From Paraglaciecola arctica (GTDB lineage Bacteria > Pseudomonadota > Gammaproteobacteria > Enterobacterales > Alteromonadaceae): a stretch of DNA of 64,000 nucleotides. Location: positions 62,001 through 126,000 of the forward strand of contig NZ_JAHKQO010000016.1 in the NCBI RefSeq assembly GCF_018861065.1, in the 5' to 3' direction. Positions 1 to 9,239 of the stretch are shown piece by piece (position 1 is the first letter of the stretch; every line of letters begins with the position of its first letter). The translations under genes and the position numbers were made by a program. The notes under the pieces are model-generated. The model was not told where the DNA came from and searched no databases. It worked only from the letters and a program-made list of their open reading frames with translations.

Positions 1-327
1 ATCTTCTAGATACAATAAAAGATGAAAATATTGAAATTGACCTACTGCTTTGCGATGGGGACATGGCTACTCATCGCAACGAAGAAGGGGCGGGCGTGGA
101 AGAAACTTAATGAACTGGGTACTTTACTAAACTCTAAAGTGTTAGAGGGCGCTACTGGGAATCATGACATCCAAAGTAGACCTTTAGACGTTAATATTGA
201 AATTAGAGACTTAAATCATGTAATGATATATCTGAAGCTTTAAAGAAGCTCGAACCTGAGTACCCTTTAGTAGTCCAAGGAGAGTCAGTTAACATAGCTC
301 ATCAACTGCGAGGCCGTGCAAGTTAAA
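1..327 (+). pseudogene. Remnant of a calcineurin-like metallophosphoesterase, frameshifted
   Basis: No single frame is open through this stretch, but three consecutive pieces read as one protein. The frame entering from the window edge gives IEIDLLLCDGDM, which looks like the GD metal motif of calcineurin-like phosphoesterases. The frame opening at position 22 takes over at about 95-105 and gives AWKKLNELGTLLNSKVLEG followed by the GNHD motif at about 160-172. A third frame from about 228 gives NDISEALKKLEPEYPLVVQ and stops at 327. The spacing of the GD and GNHD motifs fits the family. At least two frameshifts are needed, so it is probably dead; the 5' part lies outside the window. The alternative is an intact 73-residue protein from position 22, which I consider unlikely because the recognisable motifs cross frames. 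Confidence 0.55.
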
Positions 328-396
328 TAGCTTGAATTGTAGTGGTCATTTGTAAATGCTAGTCTTAAATTCACTTCAATTGTGTAAAGAATAAAT

Positions 397-1026
397 ATGA
401 GATTAACGCTTTCCCTTATGTTTTGCTGGGTGATTTCGGCAAACGCCATGGCTTCTAACGATGATACTATGCGCTACTGCAATTCTGATTGTGCGAGTGA
501 GTTGCAGTTTTTTAAGAAATTTGCCCGAGAAGGTTCTTCGTTGGCTCATCATGCTTTGTCTACTATGTATTTATTAGGCATGGCAACAGATAAAAATGTG
601 AAAGTAGGATTAAGGCACTTAAATAAAGCCGTAAAAGCCAATGAACCGGCTGCTGTTTATCAAAAAGCTTACTTTTATCATAGAGGCATATTTTTGGAGC
701 AAGATACTGAAAAAGCACTGTTATGGTATAAAAAAGCCACTCGCCTTAAAGTTCAAGGTGCAGCTGAAAAGTATGCACTTTTGTTGAGTGAAGTTGCATC
801 ATCTAACGACCTTAAAGTGATTACTGCAAGGGAACAAGTCAAATCGCACAAACCAACCGTAGAGCAACGTTTTGATGAGGAAGTTGAAAGGATCACTATT
901 TCTGCAGGATTAAGTTTTAAACAAGTTTTATACGTAGCTGAAAATCAGGCCTGCAATATTAATTGTGAGTTAATCGCGAGCAATAGTGTAGCAGTGCCTA
1001 TGATTATATTGCCTAGAGATGAATGA
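397..1026 (+). CDS. Secreted Sel1/TPR-like repeat protein
   Basis: This 209-residue protein starts with a signal peptide (hydrophobic stretch to about residue 17, then ANAMA as a likely cleavage site), so it is probably exported to the periplasm. Residues about 45-130 contain helical Sel1-type repeats: LAHHALSTMYLLGMATDKN, then AVYQKAYFYHRGIFLEQDT followed by EKALLWYKKA. Sel1 repeats are protein-interaction scaffolds and give no specific function. There are paired cysteines near both ends (CNSDC at about 28-32 and CNINC at about 187-191) that could form disulfides. The gene stands alone; the upstream DNA is a decayed gene and the next gene is on the opposite strand. Confidence 0.7.
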   Translation: MRLTLSLMFCWVISANAMASNDDTMRYCNSDCASELQFFKKFAREGSSLAHHALSTMYLLGMATDKNVKVGLRHLNKAVKANEPAAVYQKAYFYHRGIFLEQDTEKALLWYKKATRLKVQGAAEKYALLLSEVASSNDLKVITAREQVKSHKPTVEQRFDEEVERITISAGLSFKQVLYVAENQACNINCELIASNSVAVPMIILPRDE

Positions 1027-1080
1027 ACAAAATGTCCGTGTATAATCTCGGCAATAAAAGGGTAGTTGTCAATTAAAGGT

Positions 1081-1118
1081 GCCTACAGAAAGCGTTAGTC
1101 TTTGATATTTTTGTAGGC
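1081..1118. repeat. Short inverted repeat downstream of the Sel1 gene
   Basis: GCCTACA (1081-1087) pairs with TGTAGGC (1112-1118) across a 24-base loop, about 55 bases after the Sel1 gene stop. It may act in transcription termination, but the loop is long and no T-run follows. It directly precedes the dispersed repeat at 1124-1183. Confidence 0.3.
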
Positions 1119-1123
1119 TAGAT

Positions 1124-1183
1124 AATGGTTCCTAGGTAGCTGTTTTGCTCTTAAAGTGAAGTGAAATTCAGCGCAGTGTTCAT
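1124..1183. repeat. Dispersed repeat, copy 1 (second copy at 24772-24831)
   Basis: The stretch beginning AATGGTTCCTAGGTAG and running through GCTCTTAAAGTGAAGTGAAA matches 24772-24831 with about ten or eleven differences over 60 bases and no gap. In copy 2 the right-hand part is the 3' end of a minus-strand gene. Here the same frame on the minus strand reads MNTALNFTSL-stop, matching the C-terminus NAALNFTLL of that gene. This copy therefore looks like the severed tail of a lost paralogue, or a small repeated element. Confidence 0.6.
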
Positions 1184-1285
1184 ACTAATGTAAGTGATGG
1201 GCCTTAAGTGCAGTCATATTATTGAGAATAGGTAACCATTTAGTTTGGCATAAGAAGATTAAGTTGGTTTTCCATACACGATAAT

Positions 1286-1330
1286 ATTCAACGCGATATT
1301 GACAAACAAGTTCGTAATATCGCGTTGAAT
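1286..1330 (-). terminator. Perfect 15-bp inverted repeat, possible terminator of the ferredoxin reductase gene
   Basis: ATTCAACGCGATATT (1286-1300) and AATATCGCGTTGAAT (1316-1330) are perfect inverted copies separated by 15 bases. The right arm lies 3 bases beyond the stop codon of the minus-strand reductase gene. A strong transcript hairpin is expected, but no clear T-tract follows on the minus strand, so it could instead be an mRNA-stabilising hairpin. Confidence 0.5.
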
Positions 1331-1333
1331 TGG

Positions 1334-2560
1334 CTATTCGATTTCTAATAAGTGTTTTACCTGTATAGACTCGTCAGCTAGTCGTTTAGCGGATATTGAG
1401 CTTTTATTCGCGACTAATTTTTTAGAGAAAACAAATTCTTTAGGGCGGTTGATACAATCTACTGAAATAATGACCTCTTCTTTCAAATAGAATATTGCAA
1501 AGCTGCGGCTATGGTTAATATCACCGCGAACAACAATTTGATCGTAACCTTGGTTTAAGCCAACAATTTGTAATTTTACATCGTATTGATCTGACCAAAA
1601 CCAAGGTAATGCACTGTATGCTTTTGGTTTACCACATATTGACGCAGCCGCTGATTTTGCTTGGTCTGTAGCATTGGGTACTGATTCTAATCTAATTCTG
1701 CGATTATATAATTCATTAGGGTGATTAGCACAATCTCCACATGCCACAATATTAGGATCGTTTGTTTGGGCATATTGATCTGTCACTATGCCGTTATCGA
1801 CCTCAAGCCCAGCTTCTTGCGCCAACTCGGTATTAGGGATGATACCAATACCAATTACCACTAAATCTGCTGGTATCTTGGTACCATTAGCACAAGTTAC
1901 AGACTCTACTTTTGTAGACCCGACTAATTCACTAACTTGTATTGTGGTTTTTATATCGACGCCTTCTTCTTGATGAATTCGCGTATAAAAATCAGATATT
2001 TGCGAGCAGGTGACACGTTCTAATATTCGAGATGCCATCTCTAGTACTGTGACTTTCATACCTTGTTTATTGAGAGCGGCTGCTGTTTCTAGGCCTATGT
2101 ATCCACCACCTACTATTACGGCATTACCACCATTAGTAACATGGCCTTTAATTTTTTCAACATCAGCTAGGGTACGCAGGTAACAGACCCCTGATAACTC
2201 AGCACCGGGAATGGGCGCTACTCTTACTCTAGCCCCCGTGCATAAAGCCAGCTTGTCATAAAACAACTGTTGGCCATCGTCTAAGGTGATTGCCTTAATA
2301 TCACGCTCAATTTTAGTGACACGTTTATTTAGTAAAAACTCAACATCTGCTTTTTCATAAGTGGCTTGGGGGCGAATGAGTATTTCTTCGGCTGTTTTTT
2401 CGCCAGCTAAAAAGGACTTGGATAAAGGTGGTCTGTGGTAGGGTAATTCAGATTCATCTCCAATAACCAGAATTCTACCCTGCCAGCCTTCTTGACGAAG
2501 ACTGGTAACAAGTTGTCCAGCCGCGTGACTGGCACCAATGACTATGCAGGTTTTTGACAT
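1334..2560 (-). CDS. NAD(P)H-dependent ferredoxin reductase (putidaredoxin reductase type)
   Basis: This 408-residue flavoprotein has the usual size and layout of the FAD-dependent reductases that serve P450s and ring oxygenases. The N-terminal FAD dinucleotide fold is CIVIGASHAAGQ (about 5-16). The family motif YHRPPLSK lies at about 41-48, the NAD(P)H-binding fold VIVGGGYIGLE at about 149-159, and the FAD-contacting ACGDCANHP at about 273-281. It should pass electrons from NAD(P)H to the [2Fe-2S] ferredoxin encoded 305 bp upstream on the same strand. No P450 or Rieske oxygenase partner is encoded in the window, so the terminal acceptor must lie elsewhere. The aromatic-catabolism context suggests a role in O-demethylation or hydroxylation of a methoxylated phenol, which is an inference. 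Confidence 0.82.
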   Translation of the reverse strand: MSKTCIVIGASHAAGQLVTSLRQEGWQGRILVIGDESELPYHRPPLSKSFLAGEKTAEEILIRPQATYEKADVEFLLNKRVTKIERDIKAITLDDGQQLFYDKLALCTGARVRVAPIPGAELSGVCYLRTLADVEKIKGHVTNGGNAVIVGGGYIGLETAAALNKQGMKVTVLEMASRILERVTCSQISDFYTRIHQEEGVDIKTTIQVSELVGSTKVESVTCANGTKIPADLVVIGIGIIPNTELAQEAGLEVDNGIVTDQYAQTNDPNIVACGDCANHPNELYNRRIRLESVPNATDQAKSAAASICGKPKAYSALPWFWSDQYDVKLQIVGLNQGYDQIVVRGDINHSRSFAIFYLKEEVIISVDCINRPKEFVFSKKLVANKSSISAKRLADESIQVKHLLEIE

Positions 2561-2865
2561 GTGATGACACCGTTTATTTTTATGTAAGTATATTTTATCA
2601 GGAGGATTTACTGATATAGATTGAAAAAGAATTGTCTCTCTATGAATTACAATTGACTGGTATTTTAAGGGACATGTTAGATCTTAAATGAGCATGATTT
2701 GACGCATATTGCATTCAATGCATCTATTGCAAGTATCTGATAAAATTAAATAAATTGTTAATTCTTAATAAAAAGACCAGCTCTGAGAACTGATCTTTTA
2801 TGGGAAGTTAGTCCAGGTAAAGATATGACTAATTCATATGGCAGTATTTAAGGATATTGCGCTTA
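2561..2865. other. Gap between reductase and ferredoxin genes
   Basis: I see no gene in this 305-base AT-rich stretch. It holds the hairpin at 2771-2800 and presumably a promoter for the reductase gene, but no convincing -35/-10 pair stands out. Confidence 0.5.
2771..2800 (-). terminator. Rho-independent terminator after the ferredoxin gene
   Basis: Read on the minus strand, AAAAGATCAG pairs with CTGGTCTTTT with one G-U pair, and the transcript then continues in T-rich sequence. It sits about 65 bases past the ferredoxin stop codon, which implies that ferredoxin and reductase are at least partly separate transcripts. Confidence 0.65.
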
Positions 2866-3186
2866 TTAGAATTGTTCCTCTGGTAATTGAACAATTAAAC
2901 CTTCTAGCGCATCGGTTACTTTAATTTGGCAACTTAAACGACTAGTAGGCGTAGGTTCAGGCACGGCATCCAACATATCTAGTTCGGTTTCATTTGGTCC
3001 GCCAGTTTTTTCGTACCAAGCTTGATCAACGATGACATGACAAGTGGCACAACTACAGCATCCACCACACTCACCAATAATGCCATCTATGATATTTTCA
3101 ACGGCTCCTTGCATGACAGACTTACCATTTTCTACATCAATTTTGTGCTCTGTACCTGAATGTTCAATATAAGTTATAGTGGTCAT
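2866..3186 (-). CDS. [2Fe-2S] ferredoxin, adrenodoxin/putidaredoxin family
   Basis: The 106-residue protein has the cluster ligands of the family in the right spacing: Cys40, Cys46 and Cys49 (C-x5-C-x2-C) and Cys86. The motif RLSCQIKV around Cys86 and the preceding acidic stretch ETELDMLD (where the redox partner docks) are typical. It would carry single electrons from the reductase at 1334-2560 to a cytochrome P450 or similar oxygenase in the cytoplasm. The start ATG at 3186 has a good ribosome-binding site (GGAGAC) about 5 bases upstream. The cupin gene lies upstream on the same strand and is probably co-transcribed. Confidence 0.88.
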   Translation of the reverse strand: MTTITYIEHSGTEHKIDVENGKSVMQGAVENIIDGIIGECGGCCSCATCHVIVDQAWYEKTGGPNETELDMLDAVPEPTPTSRLSCQIKVTDALEGLIVQLPEEQF

Positions 3187-3265
3187 TCATTGTCTCCGAA
3201 ATAATTATTAATAATTTGTATGGCAAACCGTGTTTCAAATGAAATGTTTGCCAAGTTTGATTTTG

Positions 3266-3703
3266 TTATGCTTTTGACGCATCTTCAGCCGCTTTTGCTT
3301 GAGCCTCTGCTCTTCTTTGTTTGCGCATGAATACAGTTTGAATTCCTTTTTGTAAATTTGGACCGGGCCCAAATGCTTCACAAAATACTGAATCAACAAG
3401 TGCCTCAACTTGATGTACCACATTGCTGGGTACCAGAAGTACGTCGCCTGGTGCCATTTCAGTGTAAATTTCCTCTCCCTGAGGGCCACTACGGGCCCGC
3501 AATTTTCCACTAATCAACACAACAGTTTGTTCATCCTCATGGCGATGGAGTGGGGAAGTGAATCCTTGTTTCATTTCAACCCAAGTTTGGGCGACTGTGC
3601 TCATACCGACTCTTCGAAGATCAATTCCTTCACCAAACTTTTGAATAGGAATGTCTTCATATTTATGAACTACTGCATCAATTCTTTCGTTTTCTTCAGT
3701 CAT
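3266..3703 (-). CDS. Cupin-domain protein
   Basis: About 145 residues with a single cupin barrel. Cupin motif 1 is PLHRHEDEQTVVLISG (metal-binding His, His and Glu) and motif 2 is PGDVLLVPSNVVHQVE. The C-terminal tail is Ala/Lys/Glu-rich and probably a free helix. I place the start at ATG 3703 because GCGGAGG lies 6 bases upstream; an in-frame ATG at 3721 is also possible. Small cupins of this kind occur in aromatic and sugar catabolic clusters as isomerases, dioxygenases or metabolite-binding proteins, and I cannot tell which this is. It precedes the ferredoxin gene and lies downstream of a short-chain dehydrogenase on the same strand. Confidence 0.7.
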   Translation of the reverse strand: MTEENERIDAVVHKYEDIPIQKFGEGIDLRRVGMSTVAQTWVEMKQGFTSPLHRHEDEQTVVLISGKLRARSGPQGEEIYTEMAPGDVLLVPSNVVHQVEALVDSVFCEAFGPGPNLQKGIQTVFMRKQRRAEAQAKAAEDASKA

Positions 3704-4218
3704 ATTAGCCTCCGCAGGCATTTTATTGTTATGTAATTAGTCAGCTTCTTATTTGTCTAGTTTCAGCTTGAATCATGATTGCTACCTATTTTCAATCACA
3801 AATTTTAAACATCTAAAACATGGAATTAATATAATTGAAACATTTATGAGCTACAACATAAGATAAAAAGGCTTGTTAGTACGCGATTTACGAACAATGG
3901 CTAATTCTTTAGTTATTTAAATTATCGGACTTTCTAATAAAGTAAGTGCGCAGCATTACGGGGATCTTCATTGCGTGTAATAAAAAATTGAAGGCTATGA
4001 ACCAAGTAAAAAATACGAATTAGTAGGATTGTCGATATGACTAGGCATAGGCAATAAATATTCAAGCACTCGTAATTGCAGGTTACTTCACTAAAAAGTG
4101 ATAGGGAAAGTGAGATGATTAAAAAAGAGGTGTGGGAAAATAGGGTTGTTAGATTAACAACCCGTGGTAGATTAAATGGAACATTTTACAAAAACAGCTT
4201 AAAAATCATCTTGGGTAA
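3704..4218. other. Gene-free stretch between cupin and SDR genes
   Basis: I see no protein gene in this AT-rich stretch of about 515 bases. It should contain the promoter of the cupin-ferredoxin group. The only clear structure is the perfect hairpin GGGTTGTTA-GAT-TAACAACCC at 4143-4163, described separately. Confidence 0.5.
4143..4163 (-). terminator. Hairpin downstream of the SDR gene
   Basis: GGGTTGTTA and TAACAACCC form a perfect 9-bp stem with a 3-base loop, 56 bases past the stop codon of the minus-strand SDR. A T-run occurs only about 20 bases further on, so it is a weak intrinsic terminator candidate. Confidence 0.45.
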
Positions 4219-4980
4219 TTAGTAGTTAAGTGCACCACCATCAATATTAATACATTGCCCCGTCATAAAATCACTGTCTTTGCTACTCAGGAAATAGACC
4301 GCGCCAAGCAGATCATCAGGCTGCATTGAACGCTTAATTATCCGCGCTGCGAGTGTCCCTTCTTTGGCTGCGCCCAATATTTGTTTGTGGTTTTTTACGC
4401 CTTCACTTTCGGTCAAGCCCACGACAATACAGTTGACATGTATATTGTCTTGGCCCAATTCAGATGCCAATGCGCGAGTCAGGCCAACAACTGCACCTTT
4501 GGAGGTCACGTAGTGGCAAAACATCGGGGCACCTCTTAAGAACGTGCCTGACGATATGTTGATTATTTTGCCACCGCCATTTTTGCGCATACTGGGTATC
4601 ACAGCCTTGGCACATTGAAAGGGACCACGAGCATTAACTCTCATGACTTGATCCCATTCTTCTTCGTCAATTTGAGTTAGCGGTTTTAAGGTAAGTTGAG
4701 AAAAAACAGCTGCATTGTTAACTAAAATATCTATTGGACCAAAAAACTGTTCAGTTTTTTCTACCATAGCATGTAGTGACGCGTTATCGGTCACGTCAAC
4801 GATACAGCCAATGGCTTGACCACCGGATTCAATTATTTCATTTATTACCTTGGTGCTGTCTGAGCGGGCAGCAATCACAACTTTTGCACCTTCTGCAGCC
4901 ATTCCTTTCGCAAACGCTGCGCCAATTCCTTGTGCTGCTCCTGTTATTACTGCAACTTTGCCTGTTAATCTTTGACTCAT
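4219..4980 (-). CDS. Short-chain dehydrogenase/reductase (FabG-like)
   Basis: A 253-residue classical SDR of normal length. The nucleotide-binding motif TGAAQGIG is at residues 13-20, the structural NNAA at 88-91, and the catalytic Ser143/Ser144, Tyr157 and Lys161 are in place (YxxxK reads YVTSK). It should interconvert an alcohol and a ketone or aldehyde with NAD(P)H in the cytoplasm. The substrate cannot be read from sequence. It faces away from a second SDR related to coniferyl-alcohol dehydrogenase, so oxidation of a lignin-derived alcohol is a reasonable guess. The ATG at 4980 has AGGA about 8 bases upstream. A pair of inverted operator-like sites lies in the shared upstream region. Confidence 0.8.
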   Translation of the reverse strand: MSQRLTGKVAVITGAAQGIGAAFAKGMAAEGAKVVIAARSDSTKVINEIIESGGQAIGCIVDVTDNASLHAMVEKTEQFFGPIDILVNNAAVFSQLTLKPLTQIDEEEWDQVMRVNARGPFQCAKAVIPSMRKNGGGKIINISSGTFLRGAPMFCHYVTSKGAVVGLTRALASELGQDNIHVNCIVVGLTESEGVKNHKQILGAAKEGTLAARIIKRSMQPDDLLGAVYFLSSKDSDFMTGQCINIDGGALNY

Positions 4981-5409
4981 TCTGTATTCCTAATTTTTTG
5001 CGGGCACCACTTGGTGAAGACAGTGTCGGTGCCGCGGTTACAAATCAACTTAATGTTTTTAAGTTGTGAACAATATGTTGTGTTGACACTATATTTGATC
5101 GCAAATAAATTGATAATTAGTATTAATCACAACATATTGTTCGTATTTATCGTCTAATGTAGGGAATTAAATACGTTATAGTGACTGCCAGTAAAGGTTG
5201 TTATAGGGCCTAAATCCTATTTAATTCTGCGTTTTCAAGCTTATTCGGAACAAGACACAAGGTTAATATGACATTTGTTTTATTTTGAATGATATTTTCT
5301 CAAGATAGTTTTTAGATTGGCAGATAGTCTTTAACATTTAGGTAACGAATTAATAACGTAAGACATTCAGATTATCTTTATTTCTTGCTGGCATCCATTG
5401 GAGATTTAT
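4981..5409. other. Divergent promoter region between two SDR genes
   Basis: This stretch of about 430 bases separates two divergently transcribed dehydrogenase genes and must hold both promoters. It contains the two operator-like sites at 5068-5082 and 5128-5142 and a TTGACA hexamer at 5083-5088, between the two sites. No small gene with a convincing ribosome-binding site was seen. Confidence 0.6.
5068..5142. promoter_or_regulatory. Two 15-bp inverted operator-like sites
   Basis: GAACAATATGTTGTG (5068-5082) is exactly repeated in inverted orientation as CACAACATATTGTTC (5128-5142), 60 bases centre to centre. Each copy has an internal AACA-N3-TGTT palindrome, so this looks like a pair of binding sites for a dimeric repressor or activator controlling the flanking divergent SDR genes. 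The 60-base spacing would put the two sites on nearly the same face of the DNA helix. Which regulator binds is unknown. Confidence 0.6.
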
Positions 5410-6186
5410 ATGCTAAATAATAAAACAATCGTTGTAACTGGGGTCGCTTCGGGTATAGGTGCTCATACTGCAAAATTGCTAAAGCAACAAGGAGCAACAG
5501 TTGTTGGGCTAGATCGAAACATCGCGAGTGAAAATATCGATAAATTTATTCAAGTTGATTTGACTGAACAAAAGTCTATTGACGAAGCGATTGCACAAAT
5601 TGATGGCATTGATGGCTTGTGCAATATAGCAGGGTTACCACCCACATTAGACCGAGATATGGTGATGACCGTTAACTTCGTTGCATTGCGTTATTTGACT
5701 GAAGGTTTGATTAGCAAAATGAATCATGGAGCTTCTATTGTTAATGTGGCGTCGTTGGCTGGGATTGGTTGGCCGCAATCAGTTGATGCGGTAAAAGATA
5801 CCTTAGATAATATTAATTTTGATAATGTCGCTGAGTTTTGTGATAAGCATGATGTTGCAGGACCCCGTAGTTATTTTTTCAGTAAAGAAGCGCTATTAGT
5901 GTGGACAATGCGTAATCGTTGGCAATGGCGCGACCGCGGGATAAGAATGAATTGCGTTAGTCCAGGCCCAGTCGACACACCGATCTTAAAAGATTTCATT
6001 GAAACATTAGGTGATAGGGCGGAAGAAGATATGAAAGTGATGGATCGTGCAGGAACACCTGAAGATATTGCCCCAGTTATTGTTTTCTTACTTAGGGATG
6101 ATAGCGCTTGGATACGGGGGGCTAATATTCCTGTAGATGGCGGTATGTCTTCCCATGTGATGGAACAAATACACAATCTTGCTTAA
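5410..6186 (+). CDS. Short-chain dehydrogenase similar to coniferyl-alcohol dehydrogenase
   Basis: 258 residues from ATG 5410, chosen because TTGGAG lies just upstream. The NAD-binding motif TGVASGIG is at 10-17, DGLCNIAG at 68-75, and Ser115, Tyr155 and Lys159 form the catalytic set (YFFSK). The long segment between Ser115 and Tyr155, together with the blocks RMNCVSPGPVDTPIL and IRGANIPVDGG, matches my recollection of Pseudomonas CalA, which oxidises coniferyl alcohol to coniferyl aldehyde with NAD. It is related also to bacterial 3-alpha-hydroxysteroid dehydrogenases, so a steroid or other alcohol substrate is possible. A terminator follows at 6204-6230. The gene is divergent from the SDR at 4219-4980. 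Confidence 0.75.
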   Translation: MLNNKTIVVTGVASGIGAHTAKLLKQQGATVVGLDRNIASENIDKFIQVDLTEQKSIDEAIAQIDGIDGLCNIAGLPPTLDRDMVMTVNFVALRYLTEGLISKMNHGASIVNVASLAGIGWPQSVDAVKDTLDNINFDNVAEFCDKHDVAGPRSYFFSKEALLVWTMRNRWQWRDRGIRMNCVSPGPVDTPILKDFIETLGDRAEEDMKVMDRAGTPEDIAPVIVFLLRDDSAWIRGANIPVDGGMSSHVMEQIHNLA

Positions 6187-6203
6187 GCAAAAAGTAAACT
6201 AAT

Positions 6204-6230
6204 AAAAAGGTGCGTTGAGTACCTTTTTTT
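6204..6230 (+). terminator. Rho-independent terminator after the CalA-like gene
   Basis: AAAAAGGT (6204-6211) pairs with ACCTTTTT (6221-6228) and is followed by further T residues, about 18 bases past the stop codon. Confidence 0.75.
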
Positions 6231-6294
6231 GAATTATTTAAAGGAGAATACGTTAAGTTGTTAGTGCGAGTCGCGTAGGTTTGGCTAAGCAATG

Positions 6295-6321
6295 AGCTGT
6301 TTAACTGAAATCTAAACAGCT
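6295..6321 (-). terminator. Hairpin at the end of the lig operon
   Basis: AGCTGTTTA (6295-6303) and TAAACAGCT (6313-6321) form a perfect 9-bp stem with a 9-base loop, immediately after the stop codon of the nrtS-like gene at the distal end of ligA-ligB-ligI-ligC. There is no T-tract, so it may be a terminator needing help or a 3'-end stabilising hairpin. Confidence 0.5.
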
Positions 6322-6323
6322 GT

Positions 6324-6563
6324 TCAGTTGTAATGGCTTAATTCGTTTTGTACAGAAGAGTAAGTGGATACACAAAAGGGTACTAAATAAGTGACCAGCA
6401 TTTTATAGATATCAATTAGTGTCAATTGATGATCAATAATTTTATCACCATGATTTAGCATCGCCAAAACGGTACCTACCACTAACGCTATTTTGGTACT
6501 TCTAATCAAAATATCCTGCCTAAACACAATCGCTAGCCATTTGGGTTTACGTTTTAGGGGCAC
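6324..6563 (-). CDS. nrtS: NrtS-like small membrane protein (nitrate/nitrite transporter family)
   Basis: About 80 residues from a GTG at 6563 that overlaps the 3' end of ligC by 10 bases; ATG codons further upstream in the same frame (6635, 6608) would bury more of it in ligC. The sequence resembles NrtS proteins as I recall them: a positively charged start, RSTKIALVVGTVLAMLNHGD as the first membrane segment, and KMLVTYLVPFCVSTYSSVQ as the second. NrtS proteins are small inner-membrane proteins linked to nitrate/nitrite uptake in marine bacteria. Their presence at the end of an aromatic-degradation operon is unexpected. Function here is inferred from resemblance only. Confidence 0.65.
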   Translation of the reverse strand: MPLKRKPKWLAIVFRQDILIRSTKIALVVGTVLAMLNHGDKIIDHQLTLIDIYKMLVTYLVPFCVSTYSSVQNELSHYN

Positions 6564-7494
6564 AAAGATTGCTCTAATTTGTGTAGTGTTTCCATTGCGC
6601 CTAGGCATTGTTGAAGGCTGCTGTTTGGTTCGCATCCTGAAGAAATAGCTTGGATAAATTCACGATCTATCAGCTCTATACCATTGCTAGAGATGGCTAC
6701 TTGACTTAAATCGATTGGATTATCTGTACTATTAAATAGGTCGTCATAGCGAGCGGTAAAAGTCCCTTCGTCGCATATATAGCGAAAGAAGGTGCCAAAT
6801 GGACCGTCATTATTGAAAGATAAAGATAAGGTGCATAAAGCGCCATCTGGCACTTTCATTCCGATACTCATGTCCATCGCTATACCCAATTCGGCATGGA
6901 TTGGCCCTTGTAAGGCGTAGCATTGAGATACTTGTTGTCCAGTTTGGTATTGAAACAAATCGACTGAATGACAGGCGTGATGCCATAACAAGTGATCTGT
7001 CCAACTGCGGGGCTCACCCTTAGCATTAGTATTACTGCGCCGATAAAAATAAGTTTGAACATCCATTTGCTGGATTTTCAACTCACCTTGCTGAATTTTG
7101 TTGTGTATCCACTGGTGACTAGGATTAAAACGACGGACATGTCCTGCCATTGCAATTACACCCGTTTGTTTTTGAATAGCGACAAGTTCTAGGGCGTCAG
7201 CTAAATTGTCAGCCATAGGTATTTCTACAAGGACATGTTTTCCAGCCAGCATGACTTGTTTCGCTTGGGCCGCATGAATTGGGGTAGGCGTTGCAAGAAC
7301 GACTCCTGCTATATCGTTATCATTTAACGCGTCAGATAAATCGCAGCTCCAATTGGCAATATTAAACTTCTCTGCCACAGCTTGGGTATTATTAGGTTCA
7401 CCACCCACTAACCAACTCACCTCAACACTTTCTATATTGCAAAGTGCTTCAATATGTTTAGTACCAAACGCACCTTCACCGGCTACACAAATTT

Positions 7495-7498
<4 letters not shown>
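6554..7498 (-). CDS. ligC: 4-carboxy-2-hydroxymuconate-6-semialdehyde dehydrogenase
   Basis: This 314-residue Gfo/Idh/MocA-family oxidoreductase closely matches LigC of Sphingobium SYK-6 as I recall it, including GHVRRFNPSHQWIHNKI, the block MDVQTYFYRR, GEPRSWTDHLLWHHA and GIAMDMSIGM. The N-terminal Rossmann motif is GEGAFGTKH (about 7-15). It oxidises the hemiacetal form of the protocatechuate 4,5-ring-cleavage product with NADP to 2-pyrone-4,6-dicarboxylate. It is the fourth gene of ligA-ligB-ligI-ligC; its ATG overlaps the ligI stop by 4 bases, indicating translational coupling. The 3' end overlaps a probable nrtS-like gene. Confidence 0.93.

Positions 7499-9239
<1,741 letters not shown>

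Noticed and set aside
22-243. Open frame for a 73-residue protein at the window start
   Set aside because: Its recognisable motif joins with motifs in other frames, so it is best read as part of a frameshifted phosphoesterase remnant.
3235-3510. Open frame overlapping the cupin gene on the same strand
   Set aside because: Out-of-frame shadow of the cupin gene, which has clear motifs and a strong ribosome-binding site.
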